Positions 1 to 12,152 of a stretch of DNA of 64,000 nt are shown here, piece after piece. This DNA comes from Pseudophaeomoniella oleicola (lineage: Eukaryota > Ascomycota > Eurotiomycetes > Phaeomoniellales > Phaeomoniellaceae): the NCBI GenBank assembly GCA_003868215.1, contig QWDQ01000043.1, forward strand, positions 172,866 to 236,865, in the 5' to 3' direction. Within the stretch, counting starts at the first letter, position 1. Each line of letters begins with the position of its first letter. The translations under genes were made by a program, and so were the position numbers. Under the pieces are notes generated by a model. It was not told the origin of the DNA and did not search any database. It was given only the letters and a program-made list of their open reading frames with translations.

Positions 1-3000
1 TGTCGGAGTGACCCATGGGTGCTGAACCTTCTACGCGGAAGGTATGCTCCAAGTACGGGGGTAATAAATCTTCCACCCCTGCGGTGATAGCCATGGGGGA
101 AACCAGGCGACTGTTTCCTGGAACTTTGAAGCATAATACGGCTTCCATGTAAAACAGGATCTGAAGGTGCATACAATGCATTGTAGAGTTTCCGAGACAG
201 TACGTGGGTTGAAGGGTTGCAACGGCTAAGATAACGACGGGAATATCGTGGTCTCAGTCATCAGCCAGAAAGGGTACAAACACCCAGTGGAGGCGGTCAG
301 AAGAGTACAATATCTTCCCATTAGCCGTGCTGTATGCAGTCCAGACCAGGATATGTCCCTGGTGGAGACGACATAGCATGCAATGTGTAAGGGTCAGCTC
401 CACGTTTAACGGGTCCATTATTGGGATTTCCCTATGAGAGCTCGACTTTTGGTAGCAAGGTCGGACGGACCCCGGCTCCATGATTATGTCAATAAGACCG
501 AAGTGCAGACAGGGCATCCGGGAAGCCAGATTACAATTTAGTGCCCTGACATGGTGCATTGCGCCTAACAGCGCACGGCAATGAGGGGAAGAGGTGCCTC
601 ATGTGTCTGTTGATCGTCCATCTGTACTAGGCAAACAACAACAGCCAAACATCACTCGAGTCTCTCGGGTAGTCCTATCAGATGTTGTTGAGTGGCTTTC
701 TGCGTCTGATAGGAACAAGAATAAATTGGTATTACGAAGCCATTTGATGGGGAAGGGAAGCTACGACGAATCTGGACTAGAACAGAACCACCGTGTACGT
801 GCACTGACCAATGCGTGGAATGGTCGAGATCGACATCATGATGTTCGGAGAACCTATTCAGGTCAGTACACTCCGTACCATAGTAGACTCGGGTCAAGTT
901 AATCATATCAAGGTGGTTGCACCCAGCTTGTGCAACGGTGCTGAATAACTACAAGACCTAGTCGGAAGCGAACTTCGTAGAAAGTGGTGATTCGATAGTT
1001 CGAGGGGATTAGAGTCCATGTTCGACGGTTTCTTTGGACTTGGTCGCTAAAGAATAGTTGCATGCCAAGCTTTGACATTGGAGGGCTGCGATTGATCGAC
1101 GACTCGGACGCTAAATGCCCTGGTCGACAGATGGCTCGCAGGGACGGGAAGCCCGCAGCCAACGGCTTCCCTGAGCGTGCATGAATGATGGACGACTGGA
1201 CAGGGATGAAAGGTCATGGGAGGCACAGAGAACAGAACTGGAGAAGCTAATCATAGAGGAGGGATGAACTCGAGGAGACGACTGGCTGATGACTAGATGG
1301 ATACATACCAGGATAGTGCCTGCTAGCGGTGCGGATGCTATGCAATGCGTTTTGAAACTATCAGATATCAGATTAAAGCCAATATAACCCGAAAGCTTAC
1401 GGGTGGATGTACTACGGTTGGAGCTCATCACATCCAGCAGAAACAGGTCATAGCTTCTTAACCTCAATTAATCCCTAAATTAAGAAGCAAATCTGCCTTA
1501 ATTAGTAGCAATTACGCGCTCAATTCATGGCACCACTTGATATCTTCCTCATACCAAGGCAAAAATGTGATGGCACTTACATACCGTAGCTCAGCAGACA
1601 CGTTCATGTGGTGATATATCTTTATCACCCAACCCCTCCACCATCAACTACCATACTACTGTATGGACCTAATTAACATCAATTATCTAAGAATAGATGG
1701 GAATGTAATGCAAGTTAATAACACCAATATGGAGCTTCGAAATGCACCATAATTAGCACCTATTTACACAAGAAATACTAAATAACCCTTTTACTTCCTT
1801 TTTAGGCTTGATAGAGGACTTGCAACAGGATTACAGTGGAAGAAAGAGAGCTAATGGTGCGGATACAATCCATCCATCCAATATGCAAGCAGTGGCAATC
1901 ATCATCACCATTGATCTTCATGATCTCCATTAGGAAACATGATGATGGGCCTTGGGGCTCTGGGCCGCTAACAAGAATCGAGTCAATGCTGGAGGAAGGA
2001 GAAGTGGCCATGTGACCTCGACATTCGTCTACCGCCGGGATTTCACGGTCGTCGCGTTTGTGTCCGCCCAACCCAACGGCTTTTCTGCCTTGACTTCTAC
2101 TTCTCGCTTGTCAGCGTTCATTCATGGCTTGCCTATGACAGCATCTGATCTTGTCGGTGCTGATCCGTCCCAGTACTCGTGACTTGCATTGCTACCCAAC
2201 TACAGCGGATATTCCAAGTTCCCATTACTCCAGACCGCTACTATCTGATGTTGCCTTTCCTGCTGAGCCTCACATCACCTGGTCATATGGCGAACAGTAG
2301 CTCTTGGGCGGCTGACTTCTGGAAAGGCTAGGCATCAGAAAATCGTCACTTAGTGGATGATGATGTTATGATCATCTCATGATGGTCTGTATGCAACTCG
2401 GTCGATCAATCAGTCATTACTTGCAGTCGGTCAGCGACCAATCTGTCTCCAGCCACCGATTATGGGCTTTGGAAGATCCCTGCCCCTATACAAGACATAT
2501 TCTCAAATGTGATAACTCATATGAGGAACATTTAGGAGATATCTACAACCCGCTAGCTCCGCTGCATGCAATCTCCATGTATCTCCCACCGGCAAAAGAT
2601 AGCATGCTGCACGTACATCCATTACATGCATATGTATATGCAAAAAGACATCCACGGGTTCGTGAGTCATATAGCATCCTTCCATATAATGGAAAACGAG
2701 TGCCCAGGCAGCACCCGCAAGCTGTTGAGAATGAAAATGGCAAGTCCTACTTCTATATCGCCTTTTCATCTCGTTCGCCTGGAAGACACCCTCAAGAAGA
2801 CACGGCTGCAGCACGGGCAGGTCATGTGAGTCCAATCATGAATCAGAGACTGCAATCTTCAATGATGATTGCTCATGAAGCGAAACACTAATGAGTAATG
2901 GCGTGATTTAAGAGTAGGTTGATAGACGGTAGTGCTACGCAGACCACCGGTATGATTGTGGAGGATCAAAGTCTGATAGATGCATACTAGGTAGTTCAGA

Positions 3001-4692
3001 TTGATAATTCCTATGCTTAACCTCATCGGGGAAGTTGTAACTTGCGTGAAGAGGCAATCAATGCGAAAAGCAGTCAAATACCTACCTATGTGACTAATCC
3101 TCTCGCCTTGACAATTGGTTAGCGAGCATGAAACTATGATGTTTTCTCATCACCGTGCGTACGACTACTACAGTAAGTAAAGAGTGATTCCTCGAGAGGG
3201 GGGAAAATCGCTATGCTTGATTTGTCAGGGGGTAAAGAAGGTGGCTTGAGCATTCATGCAAGCGAGAAAGTCAATCAATGTTTGACTTACAGTAATAATA
3301 TAGATCCTGGCTCTCTGCACATTCTACATAACTTAGTAAGAAGGGCCATCGACGTCGTACAGAAGCGGAAATGTGATGAGAATACTTTCGGCACAGTGAT
3401 ACATATGGTGTCCCTGCCCTGTGGCTTGCATCAAATTGTAAGTGTTTGCATGCATCATGCTTCTTTCCTGTCATGCAGGCACAATCAAATTCTCTCGCTT
3501 TTTCATGAGTCGGTGAAGGAAGAGGAAATGATGCTTTTGAAGACCCTTTGTGCGCCCCGAGAACAATTGGGTAGTCGTATCCATTGCCGTTGAACCGAGT
3601 CTACTGAGGCAGCGAATGAGAGGCAGGAAATCCGCTCTTCAGCACCGGTAACCCAAGATGGTCACGGTACGGATCGATTAGGCCCAGGGTGACATTTGGT
3701 CTCGACTTCATCGATGTACATTGTAATTAGTGTTGATCAAATTCTGTCCTCCAACAGGACTTGCCCAGAAACAGGGTCTAGATAGGAATAAATGGATTTT
3801 CCGTCCCGTATGACGCTCCATTCAAGGAGAACATTCATCGTCAGAAGCCTGTGGTTGGTCCTCGCCAAAATAACAGATCTTCGACGAGAAATTGCATTGC
3901 TGGCCAGAGATTATTTTCATCGTTCAAACCGAAGGTCTTAATACTTTCTTGCTATTACGATGATGATTGGATAAAATACACAATCGCATTCACTGTGCGC
4001 CAATCAAACCTCGAGGGTTGGAATGATCCAATCGAGCAGCCTATCACATTCGCATGTTTGTCGCCTTGGGTCCAAGTCCAGCGCTTACTATCTTGTTCAT
4101 CCATGTACCTCAACCTCTACCCCTCCTCATATCGCCGCCCATGCACTATGCACTCTGCACCGTCTTAGCACCTTTTGAGCACACGGGCTTTTTTCATGTC
4201 GAAGCTCACCCGACTGGCCAGCTATGTTTTCTAAATTCATCGCCGCCTTCGGTTATGGTTTTAGACCCTGCTCGGATCTATCCTAGCTGCACATGCTATT
4301 CGTTCTGGCCCTGCAAGCAAGCGCCCAGTCAAGGTTGCTGCTTCACTGCTCTCACCGGTCTCGCTCCTGCGGATTGGCACCGGTCTCCCCCAGAGATTCT
4401 ACGCCCAAACACTTCTAGCACCCGCAATTCGTCACATCACCGTTGTGCTAGCTCCACTGCATTGGCTCTTCCGGTGTCACGATGCATCTACAAGTAGTCC
4501 TCCCCCCATATACCCGTAGCACCCATCTCGTTCTTGATTGTTTCATTCCAGTTCTGTTTCGTTTCCTTAAATCATAGTTACATAGACATACCCGACTGGC
4601 AACAGTCCAAAAAGTGGTCTTTCAATTTTGTCAATCGGTTTCCAACTTTCCTTCTGCTTGTCTCTGATGCCCGGCGTATTAAGCACGACAAG
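1..4692. other. Long gene-poor stretch
   Basis: No reading frame here has a recognisable domain. The open frames are short (under about 170 codons), overlap on both strands, and have no neighbouring exons with good splice signals. The last 700 bases or so are rich in C/T runs, as is usual for promoter and 5' untranslated sequence of filamentous ascomycetes, and probably serve the SAM/PH gene that follows. I saw no tRNA, transposase or LTR. A fast-evolving small gene could still be hidden here. Confidence 0.5.
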
Positions 4693-7470
4693 ATGGTGAG
4701 TGCAATCCACTCGCGAAGAAATGGAAAGTAGCAGCTGACAAAGTTACAGCAAGCCCTTCGTCCCTCGAGCATCGACACGAAGTTTGGAGACCATCTCTCC
4801 TTTGTAGATAGGAGATCATATGCTCCAAGGCCGGTATCATCAGCCACCGAATTCTCAGATACCGACTTCGAAGATGACTACCCCGATGAGCAGTTCACAG
4901 CAAGGAGTGCTAGCAGTCAAACGACAGTCTCGACATTTGACTCACTAAAGACTCCTGATACTGCAGGTCTAGGCGGCTTTGACTTTCATTTCGATGACAA
5001 GCAGCACGATAAGGCATCCTCAGTAGGAGATGCCGAGGCGGTGAATCTCTACTTTGGGTTTTCCCCCGGCGGAGATGTCCCCGTCGAGCTACCAGTGAGG
5101 ACGTCATTCGAGCCGCATGAGGTGTTGAAGAGTCCTCTGAGCTCCCGTAAGGACGCTTGTGACAAGCTTGATGAGACTGATGTGCGGAGCTGGACACCAG
5201 AAGATGTTGCTGACTGGATGTTTGACGCTGGGCACGATGATGCGGTTGTTGACAAATTCCTCGACCACGACATCACAGGCCACATCTTGCTTGATCTTCA
5301 ATACGACGACTTGAAGGAACTGGAGATCTCGTGCCACCACAAGCGGAACGCCGTGTTAGATTCCATCAAGTATCTCCGCACACGCAGTAGGGTTTCCTTG
5401 GCACCAATGCTCCCACCAGACATGCTCTCCAAGGAAGTTGCGAAGCCTAACAGGGAACGCGTTGCGAGTGAGCGGCGAGGTCGTCATCAACATGCTACAG
5501 CAGAAGATGTTATTGCTCCTGGGGAGTCGGTCTCTATTGTCGCCATCGAGCAAGTCCTCCCAAAACAGCATGTCTGCTCTAAGGGTGAAAATTGTAAGAA
5601 GTGGAAGAAGCAGCAGATGCAGCTGCAACGGATACGGGAAGAAATGCAAGCGATGCCGAACACTCCGATGACGATCTCTACAAACGTGTCACGTCCATCG
5701 CAGGTGGCACCGTCCATCACTGCTTCTTCTGATGTCTTTGGGCCTGGTCTCCCGAACCCCTCGGCAATCACTAGAGAAAAGCTCCGTGAGCTAACGCCTG
5801 TTGACCCCCAGGAAAGCGTGCGACAATTCCTTGGGTTCCAACACTTTTCACCCACGTCTCCCAGCTCAGGTGCCTTATCGGAGAAGCTCCGCAATATGCC
5901 TCGACTAACCATTCCTGTATTGTCGTCATCCTCGGACGCTTACTTCTCCCCAGCCGGTCGGCATTCAGCAACCCCTAGGACGGTGATCACTCCAACCCTT
6001 CGTCGGTCTAAGACACCGATCTCTGCAATTAGACACCCATCGAACATGCAATCTGCGTCATCAAAACACGAGAGAGGCTCGTTCAATCTCCGGACACCGA
6101 TGGATGCCTACCAATTAGCTTCCCCATTCTCTGAACTTGACGTCCCCATCACGTCTTTACCCCAGGAACCCCTCGCACGAGATACGTCCCAGTCAGTGCC
6201 TCCCAACATGCAATTCGGTGCAAACCTTACTAGACGTCCTATAGACCCAGTTTCACGTCCGCAATCTGTCCAGCAATCAAACATCCGTCATGTAAGACGG
6301 CCATCTTTTGCGCCTCCTAGTGTCGCTCTTCTTCCGGAAGAGGAAATGGCCGAACCAGTCACAGCCATATCTTCTTCAATTAAGAGCCCATATCATCTCT
6401 CACCACCCAGGCGACGCCCATCCGTATCGGGGGTGACCCCTCAAACAGCTTTTCCACCACAATTTCCTCAGTCTGCAGGAGCCTCAATCAGCCGGCCGTC
6501 CACTGCAGCACCAACATCGTTGCCATCTTTCGCCCCGAGAGTGAGCACCAGTCTGCCGCCTCGTTCATCTTCCGTTGCACCGCAGTCCCAATCTTACCAG
6601 TCCACGGTGCCTCCACCACGGCCATCCACCACTGTCCCAACGCACCGCCAATCCTCTGGCCCCACACCCACGTCTCGGTATCCTCTATCTTCATCTCCAC
6701 CGCCACGATCTTCCACCACTCCACCAAGCCCCTACACCCACACCTCTACACCTCATCCTGATATTAGTCCCTCCAATACCGCCACCAGCTCCGCCTCAGC
6801 CGGGACTACAAACGCAACCTCGCTTTCATCTTTGCTCCTACCGCCTTCCACACCCCAGATATCGGGGCCGATGCGCCGTCGTCTCCGAACTCGCCTCCTC
6901 CGCCACGAATGGACTGATGGTCATTTCGCTCTCACTGGTACTTCGCTTGCCATGTACAAGTCCGAAGAGAGTTACCTCCGCCATTCGAAAGCCCTTGAAT
7001 ATATCGACGTAGACGACTACGCCATCGCCTGCTCCTCAGCTGTCAGCGGCAAAAAGCTCGGCGCCTCATTCTTCCGCTCCGGAAAACTCGGCCGCTCCCC
7101 CAGCAACAAAGGATCCGACGGTTCCAGATCCGCACATCCCGACAGCAGTTCCGGATCCCGCGGTGAAGCATGTTTCGGCTTTTCCCTGATCCCCATTCCT
7201 CATCAGCACAACAGTAGCAGCCCCGACGGCGGCAGCTCATCCGGATTCGGTGCCGGCAATGGTAGCAGCAAAAAGCCCACTACCATACACTTCTCGTCCT
7301 CATCCGACAGGTCAAAGAGCTCCGACGCGCACCACTTTGCCGTCGGGACACGTGATGAACGCATCGATTGGATGCGAGAATTGATGCTGGCCAAGGCTCT
7401 GAAGAAGGGAAGACGGGACACCGAAGGCGTTGAAGGAGCGAGAGTCGAGATTGATGGATTCGTCGTTTGA
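4693..7470 (+). CDS. SAM and PH domain protein, Boi1/Boi2-like polarity factor
   Basis: Proposed exons are 4693-4695 and 4750-7470, giving about 907 residues. The frame is open from an acceptor (ttacag) at 4749, well upstream of any in-frame ATG of the large frame. A donor gtgagt directly follows an ATG at 4693, with a CTGAC branch site between, so exon 1 may code only the start Met. Alternatively the frame could begin at 4534. A SAM domain spans about residues 146-215 (WTPEDVADWM ... HHKRNAVLDSI). A long Ser/Pro/Thr-rich middle follows, then a C-terminal PH domain at about 708-880 (LLRHEWTDGHFAL ... HHFAVGTRDERIDWM). Yeast Boi1/Boi2 join SH3, SAM and PH domains and act in polarised growth and exocytosis. 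I see no SH3 domain here. SAM domains mediate protein-protein contact and PH domains bind phosphoinositides, so a cortical scaffold role is inferred. Confidence 0.85.
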
Positions 7471-8130
7471 GGTGGACGCTCTTTTCTCCGACGATTAAAT
7501 GTGAGATTAGCGATGGCTATATGTGTTCACGATCATTCTTGTTCTTCTTGTTCCATTTTTACTTCTCATGCATCCTTGCTTGTCCAAGTTGGAAATTGGG
7601 AATTCTTCCCTGTCTGTCTGTCTATCTTTTTTATATAATTCCTCCTGACAACCTGCCTCCCGCTGGCCGATGGGACATCGTCTCTCGCCCGCGCGCTCTC
7701 TCACAAGCACAACAGACTTATACGCTACGAGAGACTTGACTTTCTTTTATGCATGCGTGGTCTATGCAATGACTACTACCACATACCCATATATAGGATA
7801 GGATAGGATAGGATAGGATAGGATAGCATAGTATGGGATAGCGTATCTACATAAGTATGCATGTATGCATGTTTTCAAGACCCTAAGCTTTTGGTTCTAT
7901 CATGAATGGTGAATAAATATCAATCGCCGATCTTTCATAATGGTATCGCACACCTATCTAGTCGTTAGGATAATTACCCGTTCGTCTCTCTTACCGGACA
8001 CCCCGGGATCTATCGGACCCCCCCACTTCCTCTACATGGCCATCCTACTTGGAAAGCTCAGGCGCCTTCGCGTGAGGAAGATGCCCAGAGGCCAGATGGA
8101 AGAAATTACAGAATATTCACTCTCTCTATG
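7471..8130. other. Intergenic, convergent 3' ends
   Basis: This lies between the convergent SAM/PH and ATG5 genes and holds their 3' untranslated regions. The only notable content is the GGATA microsatellite, listed separately. No gene is seen. Confidence 0.6.
7796..7825. repeat. GGATA pentanucleotide microsatellite, six units
   Basis: Six perfect tandem GGATA units sit in the 3' intergenic region, flanked by degenerate units (GCATA, GTATG, GGATAG). Confidence 0.95.
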
Positions 8131-9261
8131 CTAATTCATGACAACGACAACGCAAAGCCATCCGTCTCCATACGCAGCCCACCTGGCCAACGGCTCCAGT
8201 TCAGCTGACATCGGTACCATGGCGCCGTGAAGGATCGGTTTTGCGAGCACGGGGATTCGGCGGCTGGGGAAGAGAGAGGGGAGGAGCGTATGGAGAGCTG
8301 AACCGAGGGTTTGGGGTTGAAGAGATGGCGAGGAGCGCGGAGGTAAGATTGTGCTGCTGGTAGTGGTCGAGGATGAGGGTGTTATGTATGGTGGAATGTG
8401 AGACTGGAAGACTTTGATGGATGGGATGGCGGATGGGTCCGTGGGAGACATTGAAGACGTAGGGATATAGATTCGTAGTGGGACGTTGCGGAAATTTTGG
8501 GGTAGGAGAGAGGAGTAGATTCGTCGGTGGGTCGAGAGATCGTGATTCTGGACGGAGGTCCAGAGCGCCTTTGAGTCAGCTGCTGAGAGTGACATGATTG
8601 GTTTGGCAGTTCCGGAGCGGAGGAAATCGGCTTCTTTGACAGAGTTGATGAAGGAGTCGTGCAGGATCGGCGGAGAGAGAGGAGGTAGCTGAGGGGGAGG
8701 CGGTGTTGGTGGTGATGAAGGTGTTTGAGCTGAGCTGGTGGTAGTTGGCGGAGGGGTTGAGAAATGAAGCATCAAGCGGAATGACGGCGGTGTGGTGGGG
8801 TCAGTAGGAGCCGTGGGATTGGAGCAATAAATGTCGTACAGGAGGCCCACGGGGAGATGCCATCTAAGTGGCACGGATTCAAAAGTGAAGTAGCCATCAT
8901 ATGGATTGGTCGTAGTTGTAGGGTTAATCAAAAAAGGTGAGAAGAATGTATGAAGTCGGGGGAGGAGGAGCGGCAGATATGACAGGCGGGGAACAGATAT
9001 CTAACAAGCATGTTAGATGACTGTAGCCAAGAGAATACGACAATGATGGCTCCTGAGAGCTGATTCCCAGGTAATCATGAAAGCGTGATGTACATTTCTG
9101 ATAAACGTGGAACTGCAAGGTTGTCGACTTACTAGATACGGATCTGACTGATTGAAGGTCCTACAATCCGAAGGTGACAATCGAATATCCAGCGCCAGAT
9201 GTCCATTCCATATCTTCGCTTGGAGAGCGGAAAGCTCAGCTGCACCAGGAGACATTTCCAC
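8131..9261 (-). CDS. atg5: Autophagy protein 5 (Atg12 acceptor)
   Basis: The exons are 9261-9133 and 9000-8131, giving 332 residues. The 132-nt intron has donor gtaagt and acceptor ttag, and joining restores the family motif DPYL-ISVPRLSYLPLLLPRL. Further family blocks are YFTFESVPLRWHLPVGLLYDIY, FINSVKEADFLRSG, and the C-terminal ILHGAMVPMSAELEPLARWA...DGWL. Atg5 is covalently joined to Atg12 through a lysine. Lys165 in SVKEAD aligns with the known acceptor context (MKEAD in human ATG5). With Atg16 the conjugate promotes Atg8 lipidation at the phagophore. A Pro/Thr/Ser-rich insert at about residues 115-155 replaces conserved sequence before the helical region. The start at 9261 gives a normal N-terminus (MEMSPGAAELSALQAKIWNG). 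Confidence 0.93.
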
Positions 9262-10191
9262 AGATGGCTATACGCATGTCTCAATCACGTCTAACTGGAC
9301 AAGATCCTCCCCGTTGGCACGCTTTCGGAGGGAGGCCTACGGCGTCAAATCCCGGTCAGATTGCCAAGAGGCTTATTGCTGGTTGAGATAGAACAATAGT
9401 CGGTTGTAGATGCCACATGATAGATCGACGCTTCTGAGAAATAATGTCAATTCATCGCTCGATGTCTGCAAATGTGTACACACTGTCAGGGTTGAGGATG
9501 CTAAGCCTAGAATTCGGAATAAAACCGCTTTGTGGTCTATATGGAATACCTCACTACCAAAACGAATGCGATTATCATAGTATACATTCCAATCAACATG
9601 CAGTGAGTGGCCTATGATGGCGAGAGATATATGTGCATATGTATCTACCAAGCGCTAGAAAATTGTTCTGATTATGGTTGATCCTGAATCTTGCATCTAC
9701 ATGTAGCCACTATCATCTGCTTCTTCTCATAATTGCATCCCCTCTACGCCTAGGCTTTCTCACAGCAACATCCCGACTCCATTGTCGTAAGAATTTGCCA
9801 CGACTTCAGCTTCAACAGTACATTAACCCCTTGGGCCCCGTCCTGAGCTGTAATGCGAATCAAGTATAGTAGACTTGTGCTGTTACGCGGTAGATTTTAG
9901 CATGGCCTGACTGTAGACAGTTGATTGCACCTATCGCGGATGAGAGGAACGGAAACCTGTTGCTGCTTATCCAGTGTCATCCATAACGTGGCTGCTTTCC
10001 CGAATAAAGATGATTCTGCATTGCTATAGAGCATACGATGTGCGATGCGCGGACCATATATAGCTGTGGTTTCTTCTGCGACCTCCGATAATTGCAAAGC
10101 AGTCAACACCATTTCCTGCTGATTCCTGAGGATGCCGGAGAATGCACCGTGACATGTACAGCGTGCTGACCGGGCTCTATGCCAGACAGCC
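9262..10191. other. Intergenic between atg5 and coq10
   Basis: Both flanking genes are on the minus strand, so this holds the atg5 promoter and the coq10 3' end. The open frames here have no recognisable homology. No tRNA or repeat is seen. Confidence 0.5.
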
Positions 10192-10953
10192 TTACCGTCC
10201 ACCGGTCTCCTTCAGCCTCTGTTCAAATGCCTCGATCATTGCACTTGCAACTTTTGTTTCAACTGCCGCCAGGAGGGCGTCATACATTGGGTTGCGGAAT
10301 TTGACCTTGACACTCAGAGCTGCCTCTGTCTCGGATCCTCTCCCTGACGTGACGTCCGAAAACTTCCAGATTGTGTCCAGGGTCTTGAAGAGCCCCTCAT
10401 CCTTGATGTACTGATCATCTTCAACGCTATCTCCTGATCTGGCTCGAACGATACCCATGGTCTCGTCACAGTCGACTTGGCTAGTAAAAGATTCTTTGTA
10501 ACCTGCGTATCCCACGTCCATCGTCGCACGGGACGGCCATCCTTTCTGATCGCGAGACGAGACCCTTGAAGACTGAAGGAATGGAAGAAAGTCCGGATAG
10601 GCGTCAATGGAAGCGACGATCTTGAACAACGCTGGAACAGAGTATGGAAGCTTGCGCTTCGCTGCTAATACTCTTGGTGTACCGTTACCTGTTGCCACTT
10701 TCAGGAGATCATCAATAAATAGCGACTGTGGTGTGTGATGGAAGGATCTTTTAGCTGTAAACGGGATTCGCTGCGGGCCAACGGATTTCACGGTACTCCA
10801 TGCTTGCAGACATGGAGCAGGAGATCTCATGCCTCTGATACAAGAAGACACCGCGATATTGGCTGCGTAGGACAGAAAAGAAAGCATCGAAATACAGCTT
10901 TGGCATGGTCGCGCAACTTGGCTTCCTGCGCCGATTACTGCGGGCCGTGGCAA
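10192..10953 (-). CDS. coq10: Coenzyme Q-binding protein Coq10, mitochondrial
   Basis: A single exon codes 253 residues, or 231 if translation starts at the second Met (10887). The C-terminal two thirds is a START-like polyketide-cyclase/lipid-transport domain. It shows Coq10 hallmarks: LPYSVPALFKIVASIDAYPDFLPF, a region ending in VGYAGYKESFTSQV, a kinked FKTLDTIWKF, and the closing FRNPMYDALL...VASAMIEAFEQRL. The N-terminus is rich in Arg/Ser (RSFHHTPQSLF before the domain), consistent with a mitochondrial presequence. Coq10 binds coenzyme Q in the inner membrane and is needed for efficient respiration and CoQ synthesis. The extra 22 residues before the second Met include two Cys and look less like the typical N-terminus, so the shorter form is possible. 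Confidence 0.9.
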   Translation of the reverse strand: MPRPAVIGAGSQVARPCQSCISMLSFLSYAANIAVSSCIRGMRSPAPCLQAWSTVKSVGPQRIPFTAKRSFHHTPQSLFIDDLLKVATGNGTPRVLAAKRKLPYSVPALFKIVASIDAYPDFLPFLQSSRVSSRDQKGWPSRATMDVGYAGYKESFTSQVDCDETMGIVRARSGDSVEDDQYIKDEGLFKTLDTIWKFSDVTSGRGSETEAALSVKVKFRNPMYDALLAAVETKVASAMIEAFEQRLKETGGR

Positions 10954-12152
10954 TTCAAAGGTGCGTTGTATTAAAATAGTCTAGTCTTTTGCAGATCTCA
11001 AAGACTACAGGCACGCACTTTCTCTGGCAGCTCGGTTCTTCGCCTGCACGGCCCCTCGCCTGCGCGGCCCCCTGGACCTTCCTTACGCATGGTCGCTATT
11101 GTGATCCGGAGTCCAACACGCCTGGACCCAGGCCCATATATTCATCTTGATCATAAATGCTTCTCGGGGGACAATGGATACTTTTGACCCTGTTCATGCA
11201 GTCAACCACTGGAGTCCGTGGTATTACATTTGTACAGCGGAGAGCAGATGGTATCTACGTAGTATCACATCAATGCAAGTCAGTCATTCAGCGGTCATAC
11301 CCACTTGCTTCTTACGATGAATGAGGATGTGCCCTGATCTGCGCATCTAATTTTGTCTCGCCTGTGATATTGTAAATTGCGATTTTACATCGACAACCGT
11401 GGATCACGGATGCAAAACTAGCAGCAACATTTCAATAATCACCAATGTCTTGATTCATCTGGTATGAAGTTCGTCCACCTTGCCGATGCCTACATACTAT
11501 GCAGACAGAGCCTGTCGGGCTGTTCAACGTTAACCTTGGTCCTTCGGAACACATACGGAGTAATAATTATTTCTTATTCTGTATTACTCTTGCGCTATAT
11601 CGACTGTTTCAGCTGAGGTCTGCCTTTATATCATCACTTCTCGAGGCTTATTCTCAGCTGCAACCACTTTCCTTGGGTCCATTGGGTCATTGAGTCCATC
11701 ATCGTACCCCACTGTAGCCGCGACAACTCTTCGATCTCTTTGCTATCAACGTCACTAGAAATACTAGTACATCCATCACTAATGATGTACGTGCCTAGTA
11801 GGTGCTCGTAGCAAATGTGGCCGTGTCATATAATTGTCTTCATAGGGCATCGAGATCAAGGCAGCAATGGTCTCTAGCGATCAGCGTTCCACACCAAGCT
11901 CTCCTTCCAAGACCGCCTAGCACCACCGGAATCCTCGTCACTTCCTGTTTTGTGCCTCGAGGCTCAAGCTAATCATCGTGAGCTCCCACAATTACTATCC
12001 CAACCCGCGTTTGTTCCGCCTCCCCTCAAACTCTGCTGTCACAGTAGCGTCTTCAACCCTCACACCTATCATTTCGAGGTACTTATCGGACACTGTTCCT
12101 CACTATTCTTCCGATGTTTCTGTCATCTTTATTCGGCCAGAAATCTATCAAC
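10954..12152. other. Divergent intergenic region coq10 / PI-PLC-like gene
   Basis: A shared upstream region of two divergent genes. It contains a near copy of the intergenic palindrome (GTATCTACGTAGTATC, about 11251). Its last 200 bases are pyrimidine-rich, as expected of a 5' leader. No other gene is seen. Confidence 0.5.

Noticed and set aside
2379-2891. 170-codon open frame in the left gene-poor region
   Set aside because: No domain, no flanking exons, and long overlapping frames on the opposite strand. Composition looks like chance in balanced-GC DNA.
3213-3593. 126-codon open frame
   Set aside because: No recognisable motif and an overlapping antisense frame. No splice-linked neighbour.
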